A stretch of 52,852 nucleotides of DNA from the NCBI GenBank assembly GCA_036743055.1, contig DAINQE010000013.1, positions 1-52,852 of the forward strand. The letters run 5' to 3'. The notes under the pieces are model-generated. The model did not search any database. It saw only the letters and a program-made list of their open reading frames with translations, and was not told the DNA's origin. The position numbers were made by a program, and so were the translations under genes. Positions 18,315 to 26,791 of this stretch are shown here, in pieces (the stretch's first letter is position 1; each line of letters begins with the position of its first letter). The DNA is from Sabulitectum sp036743055 (GTDB lineage: Bacteria > Fermentibacterota > Fermentibacteria > Fermentibacterales > JCC-6).

Positions 18315-18721
18315 CGGTTTGCCTCCCCTGTGAGGAGCCCTGGAGCGGAGCGGTGCTCGATACCTCCCTCGCTATAGGTGAAGGAGCCGTCTTCGTTCAC
18401 TGTGAGGGATACGCCATCGGTGGTTTCCAAATGCTCCACGAATCCATCTGGAAAGCCCCCACGGGCTCTGACCATCTCCTCGAGGAGGATGGCGGATTCA
18501 GCGATGGACGCCGAATCAGGGAGTATCTCCGTGTAGGCAGGCTTGGCCTCCACGGCAAGCGCCAGGGCGAGCTTAACTGCTGAGGCTGCCAGGAGGAGGA
18601 AAAGGAACACCAGCAGGATCGCCTTCGTCGGGAAACTCCTTTTTGCCCTTCTTCGGTTGTTTCCGCTCTCCTCCACGAGGAGGTCCGCCTGAGCTATGTG
18701 ATCCCTGGCTCCCTTTTCCAT
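18311..18721 (-). CDS. Single-pass membrane protein coupled to pilin gene
   Basis: 136 residues: a charged cytoplasmic N-terminus, one transmembrane helix (about 34-55, AILLVFLFLLLAASAVKLALAL) and an external domain with a short beta-hairpin (GVSLTVNEDGSFTYSEGG). GGGGGAAG precedes the ATG. It overlaps the pilin gene by 4 bp and probably shares its function, perhaps as a minor pilin-complex component; that is inference only. Confidence 0.6.
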   Translation of the reverse strand: MEKGARDHIAQADLLVEESGNNRRRAKRSFPTKAILLVFLFLLLAASAVKLALALAVEAKPAYTEILPDSASIAESAILLEEMVRARGGFPDGFVEHLETTDGVSLTVNEDGSFTYSEGGIEHRSAPGLLTGEANR

Positions 18722-18860
18722 GCTTCCCCCGATCCTGAGTGCGCCGGAGTTCTGTATACCGGTTCCATCAATGAACCATAAGAAAACCGTTCAGGCTGGT
18801 ACAGGCCCGTCGGTTACTCCATCCTTACGCATTCCATATCTTACATGTCTGGAGGTTGTG

Positions 18861-19445
18861 ATGAAACAGGTATTGCAGACTTTGAGGACCATCGTCGCAA
18901 GGGCCGAACAGACCCATGCAGGGCTTTACTTCTCATTGTGGACAGACCCGGCGGTGATGGCCAATGTCGGATTCCCCGGAGGGATTCCCATTACTATGGA
19001 TGAAATTGAAACCCGAATAGCCGGAGAGCCCGACTCCGACCTCGACCGTCTCCTGGTGGTGATACTCCGCAAGACCGGGGAGCCCATCGGTGAGTGCTAC
19101 ATGCACCCACCCGACGGGGAAGGCACCGCATCCACCGACCTGAAACTCCTTCCGGCCTTTCAGGGAATGGGCCTGGGAACCGAGGTGAAGCTGGCCCTGC
19201 TTGATTTCCTGTTCACGGGGACGGACTGCGCCAGGGTTCAGGCCACTCCCAACAGGGGCAATACCGCGTCCATAAGGATGCAGGAAAAGGCAGGAGGGGT
19301 CAGAACCGGGGAAGGGGTGAGTCGTTTCCCGGAAACCATGGCCGAATACACCTCTCCGGTACGCTATTTCACTTATATCGTTTCCAGGGAAACATGGATA
19401 AGGAACAGGCAAAAGGACCAGGTTGACCCCGGCAATAAATGGTGA
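18861..19445 (+). CDS. GNAT-family acetyltransferase
   Basis: 194 residues. The acetyl-CoA-binding segment is LLPAFQGMGLGTEVKLALLDFLF (about 95-118; Q/R-x-x-G-x-G/A), followed by the RVQATPNRGNTASIRMQEKAGG helix-turn seen in RimJ/RimL-like enzymes. It would transfer acetyl to an amine of an unknown substrate. The frame is open for 47 codons upstream, but GGAGG lies 5 nt before the ATG at 18861, which I chose. Confidence 0.8.
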   Translation: MKQVLQTLRTIVARAEQTHAGLYFSLWTDPAVMANVGFPGGIPITMDEIETRIAGEPDSDLDRLLVVILRKTGEPIGECYMHPPDGEGTASTDLKLLPAFQGMGLGTEVKLALLDFLFTGTDCARVQATPNRGNTASIRMQEKAGGVRTGEGVSRFPETMAEYTSPVRYFTYIVSRETWIRNRQKDQVDPGNKW

Positions 19446-19523
19446 TTATCATACTCTCAGGGTGGGGTTTCAGATACAGGGGTCACAGTTTCGCGTTGTA
19501 TTGCCTTCTGAAAGAGGTGAACG

Positions 19524-21215
19524 GTGGATCTTGTGCATTCCCTGAGTTCTTCTGATGAAACCGTAGCCCCCGGGAGCGACTCCCGGGCCGATCTTAACAT
19601 GCGCATCATCCAGTCCCCGGTCTGGTACATAGAAGACAACTACGGCCCTGAAAAACTCCAGGCCATGGGCTTCGAGGCCGGCATACCCCTCGAGAAACTC
19701 AAGAGCTGCAAGGGCTGGATCACCCTTGAGCAGACGGAAACCGTGCTCCATTTCGTACGGGCCCTTGCAGGCAGCGACGAGAAGTTCATGGAAGCATGCG
19801 CCTACAGGATGCGGGAAGGCTATGGCCCCCTAAGGTTCCTTCTGTGGGCAACCACCCCCTCTGAAATGCTGGAGATGGGGCAGAAACACTTCTCCTCCAT
19901 ATCCACCTTCAGCAGCGGCGACTTCCTGCAGGTGGGCGACACCAGGTTCAGCCTCCGCTACCGTTCATCCAGGAGCGAGAGCAGGCTGATGTGCCTGTCC
20001 AGACAGGCCCAGTCCAGGGCACTGCCCACGCTCTGGGACCTTCCCCCGGCCACGATCAGGGAAACTGCGTGCATCTGCAGCGGCGACGACCGGTGCGAGT
20101 ACGAACTCTCGGTCTTCGAGAAGAGCAGGCTTCTTCCTGTTGTGATCGGCAGCATCCTGGGAGCCGGAGTATCAGCGGCGGTATACTTCCTCAACCTCTG
20201 GCCGGCGCTGATGGCCACTTATCTGTGGGGCGCCACTCCATTCATCGGAGCAGCCCTTGGGTACATCTTTGAACTCAGAAGGGCCAACAGACACAACCTC
20301 AAGGTTGCCGACGACATAAACAGGGGCCTTACCAATATCGTGGTTGAGAACCAGGAGACCCAGCAGGAGATTATGAAGCTCCATGAGCGGCAGAGGGACT
20401 GGAGCAGAAGGCTCGAGGAGCAGGTGGCCCAGAGAACCAGGGCCAGTGAGGAACTGACCCGCCGCCTCCATTCCATACTGACGGAACAGGCAACTGCTCT
20501 CAAGGGTGTTACCCACGACATGAAGAACCCCCTTACCGTGGTTCTGCAGACCGCCGAGATCATCCAGGATGATGTGAAGCCGGAGAACCTCTGGATGCTT
20601 GAGGAACAGAAGCAGGCGGTGAAGAGGATAAGGTGCCTCCTCGACGACATGCTGCAGCTGGAAACCTCCGACGTGGCCACCATGCAGTTCATGCCTGAGC
20701 AGGTGGACACCGCGCCCCTTGCCGAGTCCCTCCGCAGGAGGCTCAGGGCCCTTGCGGGCGAGGGAGGCATTCGCATCAGCGTGATAACCACCAGGGAAGC
20801 CCCTCCATTGATCAGTGTTGACAGGATGGTCCTTGACAGGGTAATGGACAACCTTCTGACCAACGCGGTGAAGTACACCGACCGGGGCAGCATAGTGCTG
20901 GAGCTCGACGGAACTCCAGGCTTCCTGACCATAAAACTGTCCGATACCGGCAGGGGAATAGACCCCGACGACATGCACAGGATCTTCCAGGCTGGAGGCT
21001 CCGATCCGAACAGCAGAAGCTTTAACAGCCACGGCATAGGTCTTTCGGTGGTGGTGAGGCTGCTCGACCGCATCGGCGGCAAGCTCGAGGTGATGTCCCT
21101 CCCCGAGAGGGGCACCACCTTCTGGATCCATTTCCCCGTTGAACCTCCGGGTACATCCGAGGATGACCATTCGGACCCCACCGACAGGGTCGTAACCATA
21201 AGGATGGTCAAGTGA
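19524..21215 (+). CDS. Histidine kinase with N-terminal cysteine-containing sensor domain
   Basis: 563 residues. The N-terminal 200 residues form a soluble sensor domain ending in CICSGDDRCEYELSVFEK, a cysteine-pair pattern seen in some small-ligand or heme-associated sensors (for example V4R-like domains). Two membrane helices follow (about 203-223 and 228-247), then a coiled coil, the phosphorylation box GVTHDMKNPLTVV (H331), the N box DNLLTNAVKYTDRG, DTGRGIDPDD and an altered G2 (SHGIGLSVVVRLLDRIGG). It overlaps the ThDP enzyme gene by 4 bp (GTGA), so a kinase is translationally coupled to metabolic genes. No response regulator is encoded here. Confidence 0.85.
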   Translation: MDLVHSLSSSDETVAPGSDSRADLNMRIIQSPVWYIEDNYGPEKLQAMGFEAGIPLEKLKSCKGWITLEQTETVLHFVRALAGSDEKFMEACAYRMREGYGPLRFLLWATTPSEMLEMGQKHFSSISTFSSGDFLQVGDTRFSLRYRSSRSESRLMCLSRQAQSRALPTLWDLPPATIRETACICSGDDRCEYELSVFEKSRLLPVVIGSILGAGVSAAVYFLNLWPALMATYLWGATPFIGAALGYIFELRRANRHNLKVADDINRGLTNIVVENQETQQEIMKLHERQRDWSRRLEEQVAQRTRASEELTRRLHSILTEQATALKGVTHDMKNPLTVVLQTAEIIQDDVKPENLWMLEEQKQAVKRIRCLLDDMLQLETSDVATMQFMPEQVDTAPLAESLRRRLRALAGEGGIRISVITTREAPPLISVDRMVLDRVMDNLLTNAVKYTDRGSIVLELDGTPGFLTIKLSDTGRGIDPDDMHRIFQAGGSDPNSRSFNSHGIGLSVVVRLLDRIGGKLEVMSLPERGTTFWIHFPVEPPGTSEDDHSDPTDRVVTIRMVK

Positions 21216-22945
21216 CCCCCTCCAGCGAAGACAGCGCACTCAGCGTATTCCTGAAGTACCTCGAAGCGGAGGGTGCAAGGGTAGTATTCGGAATTCCCGG
21301 AGGCCTTCTGCATCCGTTCTTCGAGGCGGTGGCGCTGGATCCCAGGTTCAAGCTCATAGTAACCAAGCACGAGGAGGGTGCAGCTTTCATGGCCGACGGC
21401 TACGCCCGTACCAGCCACCGCCTGGCGGTGTGCGCGGGAACCGCAGGCCCCGGGGCCACCAATCTTCTCACAGGGGTGTCATGCGCCTTTGCAGATTCCG
21501 TTCCCATGCTGGTGGTAACCGGGCAGGCGGCAAGTCATGCCATCGGAAAGGGGGCCGCCCAGGAAACCGGAAGGGAGGACATGGACATAGTCTCCATGTT
21601 CCGCCCTGTAACCAAGTATTCCGCCATGGTCCAGTCCCCGGCGGCATTGCCCGGACACCTGAGACGGGCATTGCGGGCCGCGCTCACAGGCAGGCCCGGC
21701 CCGGTGCACCTGAACATACCCGTGGACTTCTGGGACAGGCCGGTGGCCGAGGACTGGTTCGCGCCGGGAACCTACAGGCCCGAGACCAGGACTTTCGACA
21801 GAACGGCGGTGCAGAAAGCTTCCAGGGCCCTTCTTAACGCCAGGCATCCCGTGCTTCTCGTGGGTTCCGGGGTGGAAATAGCAGACGCAGGCTCCAACCT
21901 TAAGAGCCTCGCGGAGCTGCTTCCAGCCAGGGTTGCCACATCCCCGAGGGCGAAGGGGGTCTTTCCGGAGAATCATCCCCTTTCCCTGGGAGTGTTCGGC
22001 TTCGCCGGGCACCGCCTGGCCAGGGAAACGGTTCTGGGAAAGGGTGTGGACGTTCTGATGACCATAGGGGCCTCGCTCAACGAGACAACCACCCTGAACT
22101 GGCACACGGACCTTACCCCCTCCACCTGCCTTATTCAGCTGGATGTCGACCCCGACAAAGTAGGCAGGAACTACCCCGTGGACATCCCGCTTGTGGGGGA
22201 CGCAAGGGCAATACTTACAGAGATCGTCTATCACTCCCATCGTTTCATCAGAGAGGGAAGAGAAAGTCAATCGAACTGGTCTTCGGAGCTCTCGCTTCCA
22301 TCCTGGCACGAAAGGTGCCTCGCCCCGGAACTCATTTACTCCGACGCAATACCGGTGACCCCCCAGCGCTGGCGGGCCGACCTTCAGGAAGTCCTTCCCT
22401 CGGACGCCATGGTATTCTCCGACATCGGCGGTCATATGCTCTTCAACATTCACCACCTCTGCATCCACGAAGGTCAGAAGTTCGTTCTGAACCTGGGCTT
22501 CGGATCAATGGGGCACGGCACGGCCTCCCCGATAGGAGCCGCCCTGGCAGACCCCAGAAGACCTGTTCTTTCAATAGTAGGCGACGGCTGCTTCACCATG
22601 AACGGCATGGAGCTGATCACCGCCGCAGAATATGACATTCCGGTGGTGTGGATAGTGGAGCACAACAACATGCACGGGATAACCTGGCACGGCAGCAGAC
22701 AGGTGGGCAGAAAGATCCCCATGGATTCCGTGCGTTACAGGAAGAAGCTGAATATTGCGGGCATTGCCTCGGCCATGGGTCTGACCTCTTTCATTGTCGA
22801 CGGTCCCGGTCAGATGCAGAGGATCCTTCCCGAGGCCCTGAAGGTGCCAGGACCATCACTGATAGAGGTCAGGGTCGATCCGGAGGTGCCGCCCCCGCTG
22901 GGGGACCGCGCTAAAAGCGTTTCCGCGGGGTTCGTTCAGAAATGA
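21212..22945 (+). CDS. Thiamine-diphosphate-dependent enzyme, acetolactate-synthase-like
   Basis: 577 residues, GTG start inside the kinase stop. It has the three ThDP-enzyme domains: the Pyr domain with the catalytic glutamate in TKHEEGAAFMADGYAR (E54), the central FAD/nucleotide-type domain (PVLLVGSGVEIAD), and the PP domain with the ThDP-Mg motif GDGCFTMNGMEL ... EHNN (G457 onward). Family members decarboxylate 2-oxo acids or handle oxalyl-CoA or sulfo substrates; ordinary acetolactate synthase is doubtful, because the small regulatory subunit and ilv genes are absent. The next two genes encode citrate-synthase-fold proteins, overlapping in turn, so I infer one pathway that joins C-C bond chemistry to a CoA-type substrate. 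Confidence 0.85.
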   Translation: MTPSSEDSALSVFLKYLEAEGARVVFGIPGGLLHPFFEAVALDPRFKLIVTKHEEGAAFMADGYARTSHRLAVCAGTAGPGATNLLTGVSCAFADSVPMLVVTGQAASHAIGKGAAQETGREDMDIVSMFRPVTKYSAMVQSPAALPGHLRRALRAALTGRPGPVHLNIPVDFWDRPVAEDWFAPGTYRPETRTFDRTAVQKASRALLNARHPVLLVGSGVEIADAGSNLKSLAELLPARVATSPRAKGVFPENHPLSLGVFGFAGHRLARETVLGKGVDVLMTIGASLNETTTLNWHTDLTPSTCLIQLDVDPDKVGRNYPVDIPLVGDARAILTEIVYHSHRFIREGRESQSNWSSELSLPSWHERCLAPELIYSDAIPVTPQRWRADLQEVLPSDAMVFSDIGGHMLFNIHHLCIHEGQKFVLNLGFGSMGHGTASPIGAALADPRRPVLSIVGDGCFTMNGMELITAAEYDIPVVWIVEHNNMHGITWHGSRQVGRKIPMDSVRYRKKLNIAGIASAMGLTSFIVDGPGQMQRILPEALKVPGPSLIEVRVDPEVPPPLGDRAKSVSAGFVQK

Positions 22946-23616
22946 CCGGCCGCAGGGGACCGGTGGAAGACCTGAAGTGGACCGATAAGCTCCAGGCTTC
23001 GGTTTCAACACCAGCCCCGATGCCCAGGATCCACGGTTATGATGTAAGGGGTGAGATGCTGGGGATATCCTCCTTCGCCGAGACCATGTTCCTCTCACTT
23101 ACCGGTGAACTGCCCTCCCCGGATACCCTGATGGCTTTCGAGGCGGTTCTGGTCTTTCTTGCGCCTGTCTCCGTCGCGGAGGCCGCAGGCCACGCCTCTC
23201 TGCTGGCGGGTCTCTGCGGCTCGGGCTCGGGAGGACTCACAGGGGTCTCGGCCATTGCCCTCGCCGAAAGATCGCGAAACATGGTAAACGAATACCTGCC
23301 CCTGGCAGAAGCCGCCCTTGGGGGAAAAGACCTACCCGCATCGGAAGGGGCGGAGGAGACCAGGCTTCTTCTCAAAGCCCTCCGGGAAGCCGAGGTGAGC
23401 TACCCCGGAAAACTGGAGCAACTCCCTCCACCAGCGGCATGCATGGCGGTTCTCATGGAGTGCTGCGGCATTCGGAACCGCCGAATAATGGAAACGGTGA
23501 TCACCCTGGCGGGGCTGCCCTGCACACTGGCCGAGGGCATGGCCGCGAAACCCGGCAACTTCCGAACTTACCCCATAGGACTTCCGGAGTACGAATACGA
23601 TGACCGGCGAACCTGA
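22942..23616 (+). CDS. Citrate-synthase-fold protein A (divergent)
   Basis: 224 residues. The N-terminal part (MPRIHGYDVRGEMLG, SFAETMFLSLTGELPS) matches the start of citrate synthase and citryl-CoA lyase proteins, where the RGYDI and GELP segments are typical. Where the catalytic histidine/glycine run would be expected I see CGSGSGGLTGVSA, and no obvious GHR or NVD motif. It therefore looks like a shortened, possibly non-catalytic member. Start overlaps the ThDP-enzyme stop by 4 bp; the end overlaps protein B by 17 bp. I infer that A and B form a heteromer. Confidence 0.7.
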   Translation: MTGRRGPVEDLKWTDKLQASVSTPAPMPRIHGYDVRGEMLGISSFAETMFLSLTGELPSPDTLMAFEAVLVFLAPVSVAEAAGHASLLAGLCGSGSGGLTGVSAIALAERSRNMVNEYLPLAEAALGGKDLPASEGAEETRLLLKALREAEVSYPGKLEQLPPPAACMAVLMECCGIRNRRIMETVITLAGLPCTLAEGMAAKPGNFRTYPIGLPEYEYDDRRT

Positions 23617-24388
23617 CAGGCTGACCACCAGGGTGGGTCACGCCGGGTGGAACGACCACCGCCACTTCGGCTACTCCGTATTCGGAGAACTCGCCGGAAC
23701 CACAAGCACCACAGGCCTGATAGCCATGGCAGCCTCTGGGAGGAAACTGCCCGAGGAGGACTGCAGGCTGCTGGACGACATCGCCGTTATCCTCACCGTT
23801 GCCGACCCGAGGATCTACCCTCTGAAGCTTGTGCGTCTGGTGTCTTCCTACGGCGATCCCCTGGCGGGTCTTTCTGCCGCAATTGCTGCCATGCAGGGAG
23901 CCATAGTGGGGCCCCAGATCTCCATGGGCGCCGCATTCTGGCTCCTGGAGATGGAGAAAACCGTGGACCTCGAGGCTGCTGTGGCCAGGTCCTTTCAGGA
24001 TCAGGGAAGGATAGCCGGGTTTGGCGTTCCCTTCAGGGAAGTAGACGAAAGGGCGGTTGCCCTGGAGAAAAGGGCCAGGGAGACCGGAAGGGATTCAGGC
24101 AAATACTGGAAGCTTCAGGAGCGTATCACCGGCATCGTAAGGGGGACCCGTGGTCTCTCATGCAATGTCGGTCTCCCCGTTGCGGCCTTGAGCCTGGACA
24201 TGGGGCTCCAGCCTGAGCAACTCGCTTCCCTCTACACAGGCCTTACCATCAATGTCTTCCTTGCCAACGCCGTGGAAGGCGCCGCACAGGCCCCTTCCAT
24301 CCTCAGGAACCTCCCTGACTCATCCATCGAATACATCGGCACTCCCCCAAGGTCTTACCCCAAGGCCGCCCGCAAGTATGTCAATTAA
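23600..24388 (+). CDS. Citrate-synthase-fold protein B (divergent, catalytic residues apparently replaced)
   Basis: 262 residues. RIAGFGVPFREVDERAVAL aligns with the GFGHxVHKxxDPRA block of citrate synthase and citryl-CoA lyase, but the histidine is Val. In the earlier block (usually HGGA) there is AMQGAIVGPQISMGAA, and NVGLPVAALSLDMG stands where NVD would supply the catalytic Asp. All three usual catalytic positions therefore seem changed. The protein may be a structural partner or use other chemistry. The gene start overlaps protein A. The last 33 bp coincide with the dispersed repeat, giving a C-terminal YPKAARKYVN. This alignment was done by eye. Confidence 0.7.
   Translation: MTGEPDRLTTRVGHAGWNDHRHFGYSVFGELAGTTSTTGLIAMAASGRKLPEEDCRLLDDIAVILTVADPRIYPLKLVRLVSSYGDPLAGLSAAIAAMQGAIVGPQISMGAAFWLLEMEKTVDLEAAVARSFQDQGRIAGFGVPFREVDERAVALEKRARETGRDSGKYWKLQERITGIVRGTRGLSCNVGLPVAALSLDMGLQPEQLASLYTGLTINVFLANAVEGAAQAPSILRNLPDSSIEYIGTPPRSYPKAARKYVN
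24356..24388 (+). repeat. Dispersed 33-bp repeat, copy 2
   Basis: In this copy the repeat lies inside a gene and encodes its last ten residues and stop codon. Confidence 0.6.
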
Positions 24389-24515
24389 AATCTGTATCTT
24401 CCCTTAAGAAGAAGAGACAGACCTGGGCCGCTTTCATGGTGGAATACGCTTCCATCTAACGTGGTATCACCCTTCGAAGGCGAATGACCGTCTTCATCCG
24501 GGAAGGGAGATAAAG

Positions 24516-24953
24516 ATGAAAGCAAGCAGTTTAATTGTGTTCCTCGCCCTTTTCCTGGTGGCAGGGGCTGCATCAGCATCAACCCTTGTTGACCTTGTGT
24601 GCCACGGTGAGGTTATCGAGATCGTCTCACTGGATGAGGAAAACGTAACAATGGAGCTGGTGGTCAACTTCTTCGAAGTGGACAACGAGGCTTCGGCAAC
24701 GGACTATTTTGCCGACAGCTTTATGGATCATGAAGGCAACATGGAAAGGGTCATTACTCTGGAAGGCTTGAGCAAAGAGGACATGGACAGCATAGCCGAA
24801 GGTTCCCTCATGATCGTTAACTACTGGAACGCTTCCGGTATAATGGAATCGGAAGACGGCGGATGGACGGCCTTCAGTTCCACATCCTGGACATATCTTG
24901 GAGAGGTTCCCGATGGAACCGCCCCATCGATGTGCCCTGTTTCCATGCTATGA
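24516..24953 (+). CDS. Small secreted protein
   Basis: 145 residues with a classical signal peptide (MKASSLIVFLALFLVAGAASAS, cut after about 22). The mature part is acidic, beta-rich, with one cysteine in each half (LVCHGEV, APSMCPVS) that could pair. No family recognised. GGGAAGGGAG precedes the ATG. A strong terminator follows, so it is a single-gene unit. Confidence 0.7.
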   Translation: MKASSLIVFLALFLVAGAASASTLVDLVCHGEVIEIVSLDEENVTMELVVNFFEVDNEASATDYFADSFMDHEGNMERVITLEGLSKEDMDSIAEGSLMIVNYWNASGIMESEDGGWTAFSSTSWTYLGEVPDGTAPSMCPVSML

Positions 24954-24974
24954 CCTTCCTTCTGCATACGATCT

Positions 24975-25006
24975 GATGCCCCGGGCTTATGGCTCGGGGC
25001 ATCTTT
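24975..25006 (+). terminator. Rho-independent terminator
   Basis: A 12-bp stem (GATGCCCCGGGC/GCTCGGGGCATC, one G-U pair), loop TTATG, then TTTCT. It closes the secreted-protein gene. Confidence 0.85.
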
Positions 25007-25025
25007 CTATCGCCTTTGATGGGGA

Positions 25026-25054
25026 TTGCCAGTGATTTCCGTGGCCGCTATTAT
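25026..25054 (+). promoter_or_regulatory. Sigma-70-type promoter for the envelope gene pair
   Basis: TTGCCA, 17-bp spacer, TATTAT, located 42 bp before the ATG at 25096. Confidence 0.5.
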
Positions 25055-25084
25055 CAATAGAATTCCGTATTGCTTATTCTATTG
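25055..25084. promoter_or_regulatory. 9-bp inverted repeat over the transcription start and leader
   Basis: CAATAGAAT and ATTCTATTG with a 12-nt spacer lie directly after the -10 box and touch the ribosome site. It could be a repressor operator or a hairpin limiting ribosome access. Confidence 0.45.
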
Positions 25085-25095
25085 CGGAGGTGTTC

Positions 25096-25668
25096 ATGTA
25101 TTTGTTCATACTGTCTATGCTTATGGGTTTGATATCGTCGGATATCGCCCTGGAAGCCGGGGGCGGCCTCGTGCTGCCCGGCTCACCGGAGGGTGATACC
25201 CCGGCGCTGAACCTCGATCTAAGGCTCAAGATGGGAATACACAAGAACTGGAGTGTTTTTTTCGGAGGTTCCTTCTGGAGTGTGAAAAACTTCCACCAGA
25301 CGGAGCCAATGCCTGACTTCATAGAGTTCTCCACCCCCTGGGGATATGAGATCTTCGGTGAGTACGAGGACACGCACAAAGGGATCCAGCTGGGAGTGGA
25401 AAGGGAGCTTGGACCTGTAGCCCTGGGCGTTTCTGGCGGCAGCTACTCCAGAAACATAATGACTTGGGTTCCCGGAGCCGGTAAAAGGTACGGTGAGGAT
25501 AACTACAATGAAACAGGATTCATCTCTTCCATCTTCCTCAGCGTTCCAACTGGGAATCATGGCGTACTCAGGGCGGGGGCTTCAACCGAGGGTTTCGAGG
25601 ACTGGTTCTTCACTCTTACCGCGGGTATCTCAGTGAACCTTTCTCCCAGCGAAGGGGGTCGGCCGTGA
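25096..25668 (+). CDS. Probable outer-membrane beta-barrel protein A
   Basis: 190 residues. The first 18 residues look like a signal peptide (MYLFILSMLMGLISS); the rest is alternating beta-strands with glycine and aromatic residues (GIHKNWSVFFGGSFWSV, ALGVSGGSYSRN, FFTLTAGISVNLS) ending in a strand, as in small barrels. The ATG at 25096 follows GCGGAGG by 5 nt; the frame's GTG at 25090 lies in that site. It overlaps the next gene by 4 bp. Function unknown. Confidence 0.65.
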   Translation: MYLFILSMLMGLISSDIALEAGGGLVLPGSPEGDTPALNLDLRLKMGIHKNWSVFFGGSFWSVKNFHQTEPMPDFIEFSTPWGYEIFGEYEDTHKGIQLGVERELGPVALGVSGGSYSRNIMTWVPGAGKRYGEDNYNETGFISSIFLSVPTGNHGVLRAGASTEGFEDWFFTLTAGISVNLSPSEGGRP

Positions 25669-26219
25669 AAGTTCTATTCCTGGTCCCTGTTGCGGCCACG
25701 GCTGCATTCTCCCTTTCGGGAAGCTTTGAATGCTCCTGGGCCCGGGTACAGTTCCTCTCCGACCAGCACCCCTGGCTATCGGACAATTTCAGTTTCTACA
25801 GGCTGAGCTCCACCCTGGATGTTTCCCCCTATCTCGGGATAGTGATAAGGACCGGCTACGGAACCGCTGAACCATCCGTCCCTCCGGAACCCGCGGAAGG
25901 CAGTTATGTATCTGATCCCCGGGGACGACTCTGGACGATGGAGGGTGGCGCCAGGGCATGGCTTCCCGGGGTTGATGCCTTCTTCCTCAGGGGAACGGCA
26001 GGCGCTGCATGCGTTTTGCTGGACTACAACGAAGGCTCTTCGGAATACAGTTTCAGACGCAGGACCGATAGCAGCTGGGATCCGCAGCTCTCCATCGGTC
26101 TGGGCACCAGGTTCGACATGGATTTCCTCCCGGTGCTCTCCTACGGAGAGTTTGCCCTTTCCTTACAGAGAACAGGCTCTTACAACATGATCTCAGGCGA
26201 AGTGGCGGTGGGTATCTGA
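25665..26219 (+). CDS. Probable outer-membrane beta-barrel protein B
   Basis: 184 residues, GTG start inside the previous stop. Signal peptide (MKVLFLVPVAATAAFSLSGS) and an amphipathic strand pattern up to a terminal strand (GEVAVGI). It is similar in kind to the preceding gene but not a clear copy. The following gene, for a cell-wall hydrolase, begins 2 bp after the stop, so these genes are likely co-expressed for envelope work. Confidence 0.6.
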   Translation: MKVLFLVPVAATAAFSLSGSFECSWARVQFLSDQHPWLSDNFSFYRLSSTLDVSPYLGIVIRTGYGTAEPSVPPEPAEGSYVSDPRGRLWTMEGGARAWLPGVDAFFLRGTAGAACVLLDYNEGSSEYSFRRRTDSSWDPQLSIGLGTRFDMDFLPVLSYGEFALSLQRTGSYNMISGEVAVGI

Positions 26220-26221
26220 CT

Positions 26222-26791
26222 ATGCTCCAGGTAGTTATGCTTTGCGTCTGCGCAGGTCTTCAGGGTCCTGCTCCCAGCCCTCCAGTGGAGATAATGGGGC
26301 AGGGGCTGATGAGCAGGGGCAACCTCGTTGCATTTTTCATGGATAACAACCCTGCAGCCGATCTGGATGAGGTTACCCTTCTCGCCTCACTCTATCTCGA
26401 GGAATGCACGGCTGAGGGGGTTAACTCCGATGTGGCCTTCACCCAGATGTGCCTGGAAACCGGCTTCCTCCGTTTTCAGGGGCTGGTGGAACCCTGGATG
26501 AACAATTTCTGCGGTCTGGGAGCGATAGGCGCATCCCAGCGGGGCGTTTCGTTCCAGGATGTCCGCACAGGGGTTAGGGCCCATGTACAGCACCTGAAGG
26601 CATACGGTTCCACGGAACAGTTGAACCTGGAACAGGTGGATCCCAGGTTCCATTATGTGAACCCCAGAGGTAAGGCCCCTGACCTGTGGTCCCTGGCAGG
26701 AACTTGGGCCGCCGACCCTGAGTATGGCGCGAAGCTTTACGCTCTTCTGGAAAGGCTTTACCAGTCGGCGGCGGCCCAGGAGCAGCTCTGA
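26222..26791 (+). CDS. Peptidoglycan hydrolase, glucosaminidase (GH73-like)
   Basis: 189 residues with an N-terminal signal sequence (hydrophobic to about residue 20). The fold signature of endo-beta-N-acetylglucosaminidases is visible: LASLYLEECTAEGVNSDVAF followed by MCLETGFLRF, where E79 corresponds to the catalytic Glu of the AALESGWG block in FlgJ-type enzymes, then NNFCGLGAIG and a C-terminal YxNPRG ... YGxKLYALLERL segment. It should cut glycan strands in the periplasm. Overlaps the lipase gene by one base. Confidence 0.8.
   Translation: MLQVVMLCVCAGLQGPAPSPPVEIMGQGLMSRGNLVAFFMDNNPAADLDEVTLLASLYLEECTAEGVNSDVAFTQMCLETGFLRFQGLVEPWMNNFCGLGAIGASQRGVSFQDVRTGVRAHVQHLKAYGSTEQLNLEQVDPRFHYVNPRGKAPDLWSLAGTWAADPEYGAKLYALLERLYQSAAAQEQL

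Noticed and set aside
20172..21418. Two long minus-strand ORFs (355 and 399 codons)
   Set aside because: They mirror the kinase and ThDP-enzyme genes, whose domains are clear; the mirrored proteins show no family features.
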